64,000 nucleotides of DNA, from contig JAKFVL010000004.1 in the NCBI GenBank assembly GCA_021732215.1, forward strand, positions 124,001 through 188,000, given 5' to 3'. This stretch comes from Hyphomicrobiales bacterium. GTDB lineage: Bacteria > Pseudomonadota > Alphaproteobacteria > Rhizobiales > Xanthobacteraceae. The position numbers were made by a program, and so were the translations under genes. Shown in pieces: positions 17,474 through 25,854 of this stretch (its first letter is position 1; each line of letters opens with the position of its first letter). The notes beneath the pieces were generated by a model. That model was not told the DNA's origin. It did not search any database and saw nothing but the letters and a program-made list of their open reading frames with translations.

Positions 17474-18720
17474 CGGCTGGGCGTTCGCTTCGCGATGCGC
17501 CGTGGCTGACGACGGGTCCGGCAGCGCAAGTGCTGGCGCTGCTCAACGCGGATGGCGAGGAAGCGCGTGTCGTCGGCGGAGCGGTGCGCAATGCGCTGCT
17601 CGGCATTCCGGTCGGCGACATCGACATCGCGACCACCGCCGTGCCCGATGAAGTCGTGCGCCGCGCCGATACGGCGCGAATCAAGAGCGTGCCGACCGGG
17701 ATCGCGCATGGCACGGTGACGCTGGTGGCGGACGGCCAGCCGTTTGAAGTCACCACCCTGCGCGAGGATGTCGAGACCTTCGGCCGCAAGGCGACCGTCG
17801 CGTTTGGCCGCGACTGGGCGCGCGATGCACTGCGCCGCGACTTCACGATCAACAGTCTCTCGGTCGATGCCGATGGCGCGATCCACGACCATGTCGGCGG
17901 CCTCGACGATATCGACAAGCGCCGCGTGCGGTTCGTCGGCGAGCCGTCGCAGCGCATCGCGGAAGACTACCTGCGCATTCTGCGCTTCTTCCGGATTCAC
18001 GCAGCCTACGGCGCCGGCGAGATCGATCGCGCGGGTTATCTCGCCTGCATCGCCGGGCGCGGCGGTCTGGCCTCGCTCTCGGCCGAGCGGATGCGGATGG
18101 AGATGCTCAAGCTGGTTGTCGCCGATGGCGCGCCGGCGGCGCTGGTCGCGATGGAGGATGCCGGCCTGCTGCTTTCGATCACCGGTGGCGTGGCGTATCG
18201 CGGACCTCTGGCGGCATTGATCGGGATTGCGCGCGACCTCGGGCACAAGCCCGATCCGGTGCGCCGCCTCGGCGCGCTCTGCGTGGCGGTCAGCGAGGAT
18301 GCCAAGCGGCTCGCACAGCGGCTGCGGTTGTCGAATGCCGAGGCGAAGCAACTGGATTCGATGGGCCATCGCTGGTGGCGTATGGTCGGCATGGACGATG
18401 CGAGATCGCGGCGGCTGCTGTATCGGCTCGGCCCCGATCCCTATCGCGAGCGGCTGATGCTGGCATGGGCGCGCAGCGGCGGTGCGGTTGCTCCGGAGCG
18501 CTGGCGCGAACTGGCGACGCTGAGCGAGCGCTGGACTGCGCCGAAGTTTCCGCTCAAGGCGAGCGACTTCATCGCACTGGGCGTACCGGAAGGTCCGGCG
18601 CTCGGGCAGGCGCTGGGTCTTGCCGAGGATGCCTGGCTCGCGCAGGATTTTCCGCTCGATGCCGCGTCGTTGACGGCGATCGCCGATCCGATTGCCGCCC
18701 GTTTTAACGGTGCCCAGTAA
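17470..18720 (+). CDS. CCA tRNA nucleotidyltransferase / poly(A) polymerase family
   Basis: A 416-aa class II nucleotidyltransferase. The catalytic head reads VVGGAVRNALLGIPVGDIDI, with the GG and D-x-D motifs, followed by ARDALRRDFTINSLSVD and RFVGEPSQRIAEDYLRILRF, the RRD and EDxxR motifs of bacterial CCA-adding enzymes. It adds or repairs the 3' CCA of tRNAs; poly(A) polymerase activity cannot be excluded by sequence alone. It is the last of four overlapping genes and converges with hemF, 15 bp apart. Confidence 0.9.
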   Translation: MTAGRSLRDAPWLTTGPAAQVLALLNADGEEARVVGGAVRNALLGIPVGDIDIATTAVPDEVVRRADTARIKSVPTGIAHGTVTLVADGQPFEVTTLREDVETFGRKATVAFGRDWARDALRRDFTINSLSVDADGAIHDHVGGLDDIDKRRVRFVGEPSQRIAEDYLRILRFFRIHAAYGAGEIDRAGYLACIAGRGGLASLSAERMRMEMLKLVVADGAPAALVAMEDAGLLLSITGGVAYRGPLAALIGIARDLGHKPDPVRRLGALCVAVSEDAKRLAQRLRLSNAEAKQLDSMGHRWWRMVGMDDARSRRLLYRLGPDPYRERLMLAWARSGGAVAPERWRELATLSERWTAPKFPLKASDFIALGVPEGPALGQALGLAEDAWLAQDFPLDAASLTAIADPIAARFNGAQ

Positions 18721-18735
18721 GCGCGCTCGGCGAGG

Positions 18736-19626
18736 TTACGGCCACTTCACTTCGGGCGGCAGCGAAGACAGGATCGAGTTCACATTGCCGCCGGTCTTGA
18801 GACCGAACACCGTGCCGCGATCGTGCAACAGATTGAATTCGACATAGCGTCCGCGCCGGATCAATTGCTCCTCGCGCTCGGCCGCGGTCCATGGCGTATT
18901 GAAGTTGCCACGCACCAGTTCGGGATAAATTTTAGCGAGTGCGCGGCCGACATCCTGAGTGAATGCGAAGTCTGCGTCCCAGTCGCCGGAGTCGTGGTGA
19001 TCGTAGAAGATGCCGCCGATGCCGCGCGGCTCCTGGCGATGCGGCAGGTAAAAATACTCGTCGCACCATTTTTTCAGCTTGTCATGGTCGGCGACAGGCC
19101 TGTGCGCGTCGCATGCCGATTTCATCGCGGCATGAAACGCCAGCGTGTCGGCGTCGTCCTGGGTTCGCCTGCGATCGAGCAGCGGCGTCAGATCCGCCCC
19201 GCCGCCGAACCATGCCTTCGTCGTCACCACGAACCGGGTATTCATGTGCACCGCGGGGATGTGCGGATTGCGCAGGTGCGCGATCACCGAAACGCCCGAG
19301 GCCCAGAAGCGCGGGTCTTCGGACGCGCCCGGCATTTGCGTGCGGAATTCCGGCGCGAATTCGCCGTGAACGGTCGAGCAGTGCACGCCGACCTTCTCGA
19401 ATAGCCGCCCGTGCATCATCGACATCACCCCGCCGCCGCCCTCGGCGCCGGTGTGATCGGTGCGCTGCCACGGCGCGCGCGTGAAGCGTCCCGCATGACC
19501 GGAATAGAGCTCGGAGGGTGCGTCGTCCTCGAGCGTCTCGAACGCCGCACAGATCTGGTCGCGCAGGCTTTCGAACCATGTCCGCGCCGCCAGCTTGCGG
19601 CTGTCGAGGACGGACATCTTCATCAT
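18736..19626 (-). CDS. hemF: oxygen-dependent coproporphyrinogen III oxidase
   Basis: Decarboxylates coproporphyrinogen III to protoporphyrinogen IX with O2, in haem and chlorophyll synthesis in the cytoplasm. Family hallmarks are [56 protein letters not shown] and the C-terminal [20 protein letters not shown]. The predicted 296 aa is the usual length. The start at 19626 overlaps the queD stop (TAATG); ATGs 3 and 12 bases further in are alternatives. Confidence 0.96.
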   Translation of the reverse strand: MMKMSVLDSRKLAARTWFESLRDQICAAFETLEDDAPSELYSGHAGRFTRAPWQRTDHTGAEGGGGVMSMMHGRLFEKVGVHCSTVHGEFAPEFRTQMPGASEDPRFWASGVSVIAHLRNPHIPAVHMNTRFVVTTKAWFGGGADLTPLLDRRRTQDDADTLAFHAAMKSACDAHRPVADHDKLKKWCDEYFYLPHRQEPRGIGGIFYDHHDSGDWDADFAFTQDVGRALAKIYPELVRGNFNTPWTAAEREEQLIRRGRYVEFNLLHDRGTVFGLKTGGNVNSILSSLPPEVKWP

Positions 19627-19991
19627 TATTTCGCGGGCCCAAAGTAGCTGCAACTCTCGTTGCAGCTATCGCGATAAACGGTCACGCGGCTGATCTGGCC
19701 GCTTTGCTGCACGCGGTCCCAGATGAAACGCGACAGGTTTTCCAGCGTTGGTGCGCCGAGCTGGTCGACCTTGTTGAGCAGCTTGTGGTCGAGCAGCTTC
19801 TGGATCTCGTTGATGCGCTTTTCGAGAATGCCGAGATCAAGCACCATTCCGGTCGCGGGGTCCGGTTTGCCGCGCAGCGCCACTTCGGCTCGAAACGAAT
19901 GGCCGTGAATCTCGGCGCTCGCGTCGCCGAACGTGGTGCCGGGCAGCGCGTGCGCCGCCTCGAAGCGAAACGATTTGGTCAGTTCCCACAT
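19626..19991 (-). CDS. queD: 6-carboxy-5,6,7,8-tetrahydropterin synthase
   Basis: Converts dihydroneopterin triphosphate to 6-carboxytetrahydropterin in queuosine synthesis. The zinc-binding histidines are in [11 protein letters not shown] and [11 protein letters not shown], with the catalytic-type Cys/His region [20 protein letters not shown] and a C-terminal [16 protein letters not shown]. Predicted 121 aa, the usual length. It lies in the same direction as queE, separated by 75 bp that include a palindromic repeat, and its stop overlaps the hemF start. Confidence 0.94.
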   Translation of the reverse strand: MWELTKSFRFEAAHALPGTTFGDASAEIHGHSFRAEVALRGKPDPATGMVLDLGILEKRINEIQKLLDHKLLNKVDQLGAPTLENLSRFIWDRVQQSGQISRVTVYRDSCNESCSYFGPAK

Positions 19992-20022
19992 AAATCTCGT
20001 CCAGTATCTTTTCTTTCTTTGC

Positions 20023-20067
20023 GCATGATCTGATCCGAAAACCGGTGCCCACTTTTCGGGATCATGC
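20023..20067. repeat. palindromic repeat, family C copy 1
   Basis: A 45-bp palindrome of the GCATGATC ... CCGAAAACCGG ... CCACTTTTCGG ... GATCATGC type, located between queE and queD. Other copies: 20731, 28600, 29324, 52271 and 52326. Confidence 0.9.
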
Positions 20068-20699
20068 TAGCGAATCCCGAGCGTCTTGTGCGTCTGGACG
20101 CTGAGACGCCATTGCGGGTGCGCGAGGCAGTAGGCGATGGCTTTCTCGGTGTTGCCGGCCACGTCCGGGCCGTCCATCGGTTGCAGCGAGAAGCGCTCGA
20201 ATGCAAGCCCTTCAAACGTTTCCGGCATCGCTCCAGGCTGCGGATAGACCAGTTTCAGTTCATGTCCCTGGCGCAGGATCAGATCGGCGCCCGCTTTGGG
20301 GCTGACGCAGATCCAGTCCATGCCCGGCGGTGGCTCGATGGTGCCGTTGGTCTCGATGCCGATCTCGAATCCGCGCGCATGGAGCGCATCGATCAGGTCC
20401 GCGTCCACCTGCAGCAGCGGCTCGCCGCCGGTGAGCACGACGTAGCGCTGGCTGGCCGCGCCGGTCCACTGTGCGGCGATGGTGTCGGCCAGATCGCTTG
20501 CGGTGGCATAGCGGCCGCCGAGCGTGCCATCCATGCCGACGAAATCCGTGTCGCAGAACGCGCAGGTGGCAGTCGCGCGGTCTTCCTCGCGGCCGGTCCA
20601 CAGATTGCAGCCCGAGAAGCGGCAGAACACGGAGGCGCGGCCCGCGTGGGCGCCTTCGCCCTGCAGGGTCAGGAAGATTTCCTTGACCGCGTAGCTCAC
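20067..20699 (-). CDS. queE: 7-carboxy-7-deazaguanine synthase (radical SAM)
   Basis: Radical-SAM enzyme that converts 6-carboxytetrahydropterin to 7-carboxy-7-deazaguanine. The sequence has KEIFLTLQGEGAHAGRASVF and a cluster-binding region in the CRFSGCNLW...CAFCDTDF style, with the extended CX14C-type spacing of proteobacterial QueE. The start is placed at GTG 20699 (VSYAVKEIFL). The longer in-frame extension (to 20759) is encoded by a palindromic repeat and is not family sequence. Predicted 210 aa. It pairs with queD 75 bp downstream. Confidence 0.93.
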   Translation of the reverse strand: MSYAVKEIFLTLQGEGAHAGRASVFCRFSGCNLWTGREEDRATATCAFCDTDFVGMDGTLGGRYATASDLADTIAAQWTGAASQRYVVLTGGEPLLQVDADLIDALHARGFEIGIETNGTIEPPPGMDWICVSPKAGADLILRQGHELKLVYPQPGAMPETFEGLAFERFSLQPMDGPDVAGNTEKAIAYCLAHPQWRLSVQTHKTLGIR

Positions 20700-20712
20700 T
20701 CCGTTTGCTCCG

Positions 20713-21216
20713 TCAGCTTTCTCTTTCGGGGATGGTCCGATCCGAAAGCCGGCTTCCACTTTTCGGCGTCATCCCCGTTTGCCTCAGTGCCTCGCCTAGC
20801 GCCATCGCCGCCGCCATCGCCACGTTGAGCGAGCGCATGCCCGCTGCGATCGGAATCACCAGGCGCTCGTCGGCGGCATTCACCACCTCGTCCGTGACAC
20901 CGGCGCTTTCCCGCCCGAACAGAAGGATATCCGTTTCAGCAAAGCGATGGTCGAGATAGGGCCGGGCGGCCCTGGTCGAGAATACGATCAGCCTGTTTCC
21001 CGTGCCGAGCCGCCATTCCTCGAACCTGGCCCACGAGTCATGGCGCAAGATGGTGACCCGATCCAGATAGTCCATGCCGGCGCGGCGGAAATGGCGGTCC
21101 GACACCGGAAATCCGGCCGGCTCGATGATATGGGCGGTGACGCCGAAGCAGGCGCACAGGCGCAGAATCGTTCCCGTATTTTGCGGAATATCCGGCTGAA
21201 AAAGAGCGATCTGCAT
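20713..21216 (-). CDS. trmL: tRNA (cytidine(34)-2'-O)-methyltransferase
   Basis: SPOUT methyltransferase for the wobble 2'-O position of tRNA-Leu. The start MQIALFQPDIPQNTGTILRL, the middle GFPVSDRHFRRAGMDY and the C-terminal knot LLFGRESAGV and IPIAAGMRSLNVAMAAAMAL are diagnostic. A start at 21231 (five codons longer) is possible. After the conserved EALRQTG, the last 19 residues (MTPKSGSRLSDRTIPERES) are translated from a family C palindromic repeat, so the native stop has been lost. Confidence 0.92.
   Translation of the reverse strand: MQIALFQPDIPQNTGTILRLCACFGVTAHIIEPAGFPVSDRHFRRAGMDYLDRVTILRHDSWARFEEWRLGTGNRLIVFSTRAARPYLDHRFAETDILLFGRESAGVTDEVVNAADERLVIPIAAGMRSLNVAMAAAMALGEALRQTGMTPKSGSRLSDRTIPERES
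20731..20774. repeat. palindromic repeat, family C copy 2 (inside trmL 3' end)
   Basis: A diverged 44-bp family C palindrome, GATGGTCCGATCCGAAAGCC through CTTTTCGGCGTCATCC. It is translated as the C-terminal tail of trmL, and the stop lies just beyond it at 20713-20715. Confidence 0.85.
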
Positions 21217-21489
21217 ACCGGCAATGCCCATGAAGACATGGCGAAAATTCGATGACACATACACATTTAGTGCATTGCAACGACTGGAGCGGATAGCGGG
21301 CTTGCACTCCCTCTGCAAGGGTGCCAATAGAACGATTCTGGACTGCATGTCGGGCGCAAATTCGCTTGGACACTTGTGGTCTTTCTGCCCCGCGGAGGTC
21401 GCGGGCGCCGGTGGCCTTCCGCGGTTGCTCGCCTCGCGCGCACCCTCGGGTGTGGTGCCCCGGCAGCAGATCGGAAAGGGACTGGAAAC

Positions 21490-22020
21490 GTGACGACTTC
21501 GTCTTCGGCCGGACATGCGACACGCCGTGATTTCCTCTACGTAGCCACCGGCTCGGTCGCCGCGGTGGGAGCCGCAGCAGCAGCGTGGCCTTTGATTTCC
21601 CAAATGAATCCGGACGCTTCGACCATCGCGGCGGGTGCTCCGATCGAGGTCGATCTGACGCCCATCACCGATGGTCAGGCGATCAAGGTGTTCTGGCGCG
21701 GCAAGCCGATCTACATTTCGAACCGCACCAAGAAAGAAGTCGACGACGCGCGCAATGTGCAGTTGTCGAGCCTGCCCGATCCCCAGACTGACCAGCAGCG
21801 CACCAAGGAGGGCCATGAGAAGTGGCTCGTCGTGATCGGCATCTGCACCCATCTCGGGTGCGTCCCGATCGCCCATGAAGGCAGCTATAACGGCTTCTTC
21901 TGTCCGTGCCACGGTTCGGTCTACGACACCTCCGGCCGCATCCGCAGCGGTCCCGCGCCGACCAACCTGCCGGTGCCGCCCTACGAATTCGTCTCCGATA
22001 CCAAGATCAAGATCGGCTAA
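21490..22020 (+). CDS. petA: ubiquinol-cytochrome c reductase Rieske iron-sulfur subunit
   Basis: The Rieske subunit carries electrons from quinol to cytochrome c1 in the bc1 complex. The N terminus has a twin-arginine motif and membrane anchor ([20 protein letters not shown]). The 2Fe-2S ligands are in CTHLGCVPI and CPCHGSVYD. Initiation is at GTG 21490, with GGAAAGGGACTGGAAAC just upstream. Predicted 176 aa. fbcH follows 68 bp downstream, the fbcFH arrangement known from Bradyrhizobium. Confidence 0.96.
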   Translation: MTTSSSAGHATRRDFLYVATGSVAAVGAAAAAWPLISQMNPDASTIAAGAPIEVDLTPITDGQAIKVFWRGKPIYISNRTKKEVDDARNVQLSSLPDPQTDQQRTKEGHEKWLVVIGICTHLGCVPIAHEGSYNGFFCPCHGSVYDTSGRIRSGPAPTNLPVPPYEFVSDTKIKIG

Positions 22021-22088
22021 GCCAGCTTCGGCCGAGCGCGCCAATCTTATTGCCCAATCCGACTGCCCAAGTTTTCCAGGATCGCACC

Positions 22089-24158
22089 ATGAGCGGACCC
22101 TCTACCTTCCAGCCGCAGAACCCCGTCGTGAAATGGATCGAGCGGCGTCTGCCGATCTTCGGGCTGGTTCATTCCTCGTTCGTTTCCTATCCGACGCCGC
22201 GCAACCTGAACTACTGGTGGACCTTCGGCGGCATTCTGTCGCTGATGCTCGGTGTGCAGATCATCACCGGCGTGATCCTGGCGATGCATTACACGCCGCA
22301 CGTCGATTTCGCCTTCAAGTCGGTCGAAGGCATTGTTCGCGACGTCAACTACGGCTGGCTGCTGCGCTACCTGCACGCCAACGGCGCATCGATGTTCTTC
22401 ATCGCCGTCTACATCCACATGTTCCGCGGCCTCTATTACGGTTCATACAAGGAGCCGCGCGAGGTGCTCTGGATTCTGGGTGTCATCATCTACCTCTTGA
22501 TGATGGCGACCGGATTCATGGGCTACGTGCTGCCGTGGGGCCAGATGAGCTTCTGGGGCGCTACCGTCATCACCAACCTGTTCTCGGCCATTCCCTATGT
22601 CGGCGAATCCATCGTGACGCTGCTGTGGGGCGGCTATTCGGTCGATAACCCGACGCTCAACCGCTTTTTCTCGCTGCACTACCTGATGCCGTTCATGATT
22701 GCGGGCGTCGTCGTCCTGCACGTCTGGGCGCTGCACGTCGCGGGTCAGAACAATCCGGCCGGCGTCGAGGTCAAGAACACGGAAAAAGACACCGTGCCGT
22801 TCACGCCCTACGCGACCATCAAGGATGGCTTCGCGATGGTCTGCTTCATGCTGTTCTACGCATGGTTCGTGTTCTACATGCCGAATTTTCTCGGCCATGC
22901 CGACAACTACATCCCCGCCAATCCGGGCGTGACGCCGGCTCACATCGTTCCCGAATGGTATTACCTGCCGTTCTACGCGATCCTGCGCGCGATCCCGAAC
23001 AAGCTCGGTGGCGTTATCGCGATGTTCGCCGCGATCATCGTGCTGGCGTTCCTGCCGTGGCTGGATTCGGCCAAGACCCGCTCGTCGCGCTATCGTCCGC
23101 TCGCCAAACAGTTCTTCTGGATCTTCGTGATCGTCTGCATCGTGCTCGGATGGCTCGGCGGAAAACCCGCCGAAGGCATCTACGTGATCGCAGCCCGCGT
23201 GCTGACGTTCTACTACTTCGCGCACTTCCTTATCATCCTGCCGATCCTGAGCCGGATCGAGAAGCCGCGTGCGGTTCCGAACTCGATCGCCGACGACGTC
23301 TTGGCAAAGAACGGCAAGAAGGCGATGGCGTCGATTGTAGTGATGTTCGCGGTCGCGGGCGCGCTGTTCGCCGGCAGCGTGCAGGATGCGCGCGCGGCCG
23401 AAGGCGGACCGGTGCCGCCGTCGGAGAAGTGGTCGTTCGCGGGTCCGTTCGGCAAGTTCAATCAGCCGCAGCTCCAGCGCGGCCTGAAGGTCTACAAGGA
23501 AGTCTGCTCGGCCTGTCACTCGCTGTCGTACATCGCGTTCCGCAATCTCGCCGATCCGGGCGGGCCGGGCTACAACGCCGCGCAGGCCGCTGCCTTCGCC
23601 GAAGAGTACAAGGTCAAGGACGGCCCGAACGATGCGGGCGATATGTTCGAGCGCAACGGCCGCCCCGCGGATCGTTTCCCGGCGCCGTTCCCGAACGAGA
23701 ATGCCGCGCGTGCGGCCAACGGCGGCGCCTATCCGCCGGATCTGTCGCTGATCGCGAAGGCTCGCTCCTACGATCGCGGATTTCCGCAGTTCCTGATCGA
23801 CGTCGTCACGCAATTCCAGGAGCAAGGCCCGAACTACCTTTCGGCGCTGTTGCAGGGCTATCAGGATGAGCCGCCGAAGGGTTTCGATCTGCCGCCGGGC
23901 TCCTACTACAACACCTACTTCCCGGGCCATTCGATCAAGATGCCGAAGCCGCTGAGCGACGGGCAGGTGACGTATGATGACGGCTCGCCGGCGACCGTTG
24001 CGCAGTATTCCAAGGACGTCACCGCATTCCTGATGTGGACCGCGGAGCCGCACATGGAGGCGCGCAAGCGCCTCGGCCTCCAGGTGATGATCTTCCTCGC
24101 GATCTTCGCGGGCCTGATGTACTTCACCAAGAAGAAAGTCTGGGCCAGCGCGCACTGA
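22089..24158 (+). CDS. fbcH: cytochrome b/c1 fusion precursor
   Basis: A 689-aa polyprotein. Cytochrome b (about residues 1-410) has haem histidines in the [14 protein letters not shown] and FSLHYLMPF regions and the PEWYY quinone-site motif. An internal signal-like segment ([20 protein letters not shown], ending near 437) precedes cytochrome c1, whose haem-binding CSACHS is near 473-478. c1 ends with a C-terminal membrane anchor ([18 protein letters not shown]). In Bradyrhizobium the fusion is known to be cleaved into the two cytochromes by signal peptidase. The ATG at 22089 begins the usual [16 protein letters not shown]. Confidence 0.97.
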   Translation: MSGPSTFQPQNPVVKWIERRLPIFGLVHSSFVSYPTPRNLNYWWTFGGILSLMLGVQIITGVILAMHYTPHVDFAFKSVEGIVRDVNYGWLLRYLHANGASMFFIAVYIHMFRGLYYGSYKEPREVLWILGVIIYLLMMATGFMGYVLPWGQMSFWGATVITNLFSAIPYVGESIVTLLWGGYSVDNPTLNRFFSLHYLMPFMIAGVVVLHVWALHVAGQNNPAGVEVKNTEKDTVPFTPYATIKDGFAMVCFMLFYAWFVFYMPNFLGHADNYIPANPGVTPAHIVPEWYYLPFYAILRAIPNKLGGVIAMFAAIIVLAFLPWLDSAKTRSSRYRPLAKQFFWIFVIVCIVLGWLGGKPAEGIYVIAARVLTFYYFAHFLIILPILSRIEKPRAVPNSIADDVLAKNGKKAMASIVVMFAVAGALFAGSVQDARAAEGGPVPPSEKWSFAGPFGKFNQPQLQRGLKVYKEVCSACHSLSYIAFRNLADPGGPGYNAAQAAAFAEEYKVKDGPNDAGDMFERNGRPADRFPAPFPNENAARAANGGAYPPDLSLIAKARSYDRGFPQFLIDVVTQFQEQGPNYLSALLQGYQDEPPKGFDLPPGSYYNTYFPGHSIKMPKPLSDGQVTYDDGSPATVAQYSKDVTAFLMWTAEPHMEARKRLGLQVMIFLAIFAGLMYFTKKKVWASAH

Positions 24159-24187
24159 GCGGCCCTGACCAGCACTGACGGAAAAGC

Positions 24188-24217
24188 AAGGCCCCGCAAC
24201 GCGGGGCCTTTTTGTTT
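24188..24217 (+). terminator. intrinsic terminator of petA-fbcH
   Basis: AAGGCCCCGC (24188-24197) pairs perfectly with GCGGGGCCTT (24201-24210) around a three-base loop, followed by TTTGTTTT. It lies 30 bp after the fbcH stop. Confidence 0.92.
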
Positions 24218-24238
24218 TGCAGCCATTGGTGTCCGGCG

Positions 24239-24733
24239 TCAGCGCTTGAACAGCCCCATGATCGCGGACTTCGCCAGCGTATTGAAGTGGAGCTGAAAAC
24301 CGACGACGGCAGCGGAGGTATCGGCCTTGGCGTGGATGTCGCCGCCGACCGCGAACACCGTGAAGAGATAGCGATGCGGGTGATCGCCTTCGGGCGGGCA
24401 GGGGCCGCCATAGCCGGGTGGGCCGAAATCGGTGCGGGTCTGCAGCGCGCCTTTCGGCATGCTGCCGCCAGCGCTGCCCGCGCCGAGTGCGAGCTCGGTC
24501 ACGTCGGCCGGAATGTTGATGACCACCCAGTGCCAGAAGCCGCTGCCGGTCGGCGCGTCGGGATCGTAGCAGGTCACGGCGAAGCTCTTGGTTCCTGCCG
24601 GTGCGCCTGACCATTTCAGGTGTGGCGACTGGTTGCCGCCGGCGCAGCCGAAACCGAAATCCGCCGACAGGATGAAGTCCTTGGACAGATAGTCGCCATC
24701 ATTGAAACTGTTGCTGGTGACCTTGAACGTCAT
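24239..24733 (-). CDS. YbhB/YbcL family (PEBP-like) protein
   Basis: A 164-aa phosphatidylethanolamine-binding-protein fold. The ligand-site motifs are visible: HLKWSGAPAGTKSFAVTCYD (D-P-D-A follows) and GFWHWVVINIPADV, then GPPGYGGPCPPEGDHPHRY. There is no signal peptide, so it is probably cytoplasmic. The start at 24733 follows GGGAGGCGTAC, a strong ribosome-binding site. The physiological role of bacterial homologues is unclear. Confidence 0.92.
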   Translation of the reverse strand: MTFKVTSNSFNDGDYLSKDFILSADFGFGCAGGNQSPHLKWSGAPAGTKSFAVTCYDPDAPTGSGFWHWVVINIPADVTELALGAGSAGGSMPKGALQTRTDFGPPGYGGPCPPEGDHPHRYLFTVFAVGGDIHAKADTSAAVVGFQLHFNTLAKSAIMGLFKR

Positions 24734-24849
24734 GTACGCCTCCCTGTTTGATTGTTGTCCCAAACCTAGCGGGGATATGGTGAAGCGCAAATGGCGGAAA
24801 CCAATCATGACACCCACTCACACCCTTTGCCGTGCCGCCGGGTGAGGCT

Positions 24850-24975
24850 ATGGATGCGGTCATGGGTTTGGATATCTCCGACATCCGGCAGCGGCCGGAA
24901 TTTTTCGGCACCGTCGCCGATCGCATCTGGCGGGCATGGTGGGAGCCACATGGCGTTTCGCTACAGCCCAATTAG
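24850..24975 (+). pseudogene. truncated GNAT acetyltransferase (5' fragment)
   Basis: The 41-codon frame MDAVMGLDISDIRQRPEFFG continues TVADRIWRAWWEPHG and stops at TAG 24973 after VSLQPN. Its sequence matches the N-terminal helix of GNAT acetyltransferases of Bradyrhizobiaceae, as I recall them, which run to 150-200 aa. No downstream part of the acetyltransferase was found. Similarity ends near 24960, where base composition turns AT-rich, so the gene was probably cut when the following orphan gene arrived. Confidence 0.7.
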
Positions 24976-24989
24976 CTTGAAGGATTTGT

Positions 24990-25634
24990 ATGAGTGATAT
25001 TTTTGAGTTTTGGTCGCAGATCAGACGTGGCGAGCGTGTTCATCCGGCTGACAAGGAAGTGTTTGCTAGAATTAATCCGCAAAAACACGGCTTCCAATTG
25101 AATTGCTTACCGGGCTGTTTCGCTGGCCGTCTACGTTCTGCGAAGATCGTGCTGTTGTACCTATCTCCTGGCTTCGATGAAACCGTGGTTGCTGATGCTG
25201 AAAGCGAAGAAGGTAAGGATTACAGATTAAGAAGCTGGGCCGGGGATGAGCCACTTCGTACAACAGGACCGGGACGCGATTGGGTCGCTAGTCGAACGCA
25301 AAGTTTTGGTGCCTATGAAAATATCCAGAGCGAATTAGCCATCCTCAATATCGGCGCTTACCATTCCAAAGATGTAAAGAGCTACGCATCGTTGCTTGCG
25401 CTTCCATCCAGCCGTGTCTCGCTAGCTTGGGCACAGAATACTTTGTTTCCGGAAGCAGAATCCGGAAAGCGAATAGTGATTTGCATGCGGTCTGCCGCAT
25501 ACTGGGGACTGGAGACCGGTCGGCCCTATAGTGGTCACCTCTTTGCGCCTCGTGTAACTAGACACGGACATTTCTTGAAAAACGACGAAAATCTCAAGTT
25601 GATTGATGTTGTTCGGGCTCGTCTCAAAGAATGA
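24990..25634 (+). CDS. orphan AT-rich gene of unknown function
   Basis: A 214-aa soluble protein, MSDIFEFWSQIRRGERVHPA onward, with no signal or membrane segment. Codon use is clearly more AT-rich than the neighbours (for example TTT, GAA, AAA and AGA are frequent), a sign of transfer. Segments AKIVLLYLSPGFDE, LAILNIGAYHSKD, RIVICMRSAAYWGL and SGHLFAPRVTRHGH loosely recall the order of motifs in the uracil-DNA glycosylase fold (nucleotide loop, Asn strand, C-terminal His), but this is weak inference. It lies directly after a truncated GNAT fragment and before the trp leader. I do not recognise the family. Confidence 0.7.
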   Translation: MSDIFEFWSQIRRGERVHPADKEVFARINPQKHGFQLNCLPGCFAGRLRSAKIVLLYLSPGFDETVVADAESEEGKDYRLRSWAGDEPLRTTGPGRDWVASRTQSFGAYENIQSELAILNIGAYHSKDVKSYASLLALPSSRVSLAWAQNTLFPEAESGKRIVICMRSAAYWGLETGRPYSGHLFAPRVTRHGHFLKNDENLKLIDVVRARLKE

Positions 25635-25696
25635 CCCGGCTGAGACGCGAGGCACGCCTCTTGACTTAGGCGGTCTCGAATGCTGTTTTGCGCGCC

Positions 25697-25744
25697 ATGA
25701 ACACCGTCGCCCGCCAATCCCGTCTCTGGTGGCCCACCTCCTAA
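25697..25744 (+). CDS. trpL: trp leader peptide
   Basis: A 15-residue frame MNTVARQSRLWWPTS followed by TAA, with tandem Trp codons (TGG TGG) at positions 11-12. It lies 110 bp upstream of trpE(G) and directly before a terminator-like hairpin, the arrangement of ribosome-mediated attenuation known for rhizobial trpE(G). Confidence 0.9.
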   Translation: MNTVARQSRLWWPTS

Positions 25745-25783
25745 GGGTGGCCGGTGCGATTTGCTGAATATTCAATCGTCATC

Positions 25784-25815
25784 AAGGCCGTCCGCGTAGA
25801 GCGACGGCCTTCTGT
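25784..25815 (+). terminator. trp attenuator hairpin
   Basis: AAGGCCGTC (25784-25792) and GACGGCCTT (25803-25811) form a perfect 9-bp stem around a 10-nt loop, followed by CTGTTCGCTT. The GGTGGCC repeats at about 25733 and 25746 could give the alternative pairing. Stalling at the two Trp codons of trpL would favour readthrough; this is inferred from the known mechanism. Confidence 0.82.
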
Positions 25816-25854
25816 TCGCTTGCCCTGCGTGTTAGCCACTCTCGCGAGGGACCA

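Noticed and set aside
22443-24614. 723-codon open frame antisense to fbcH
   Set aside because: Arg/His-rich, low-complexity translation typical of the reverse frame of a GC-rich gene; the opposite strand holds unambiguous fbcH and the PEBP gene.
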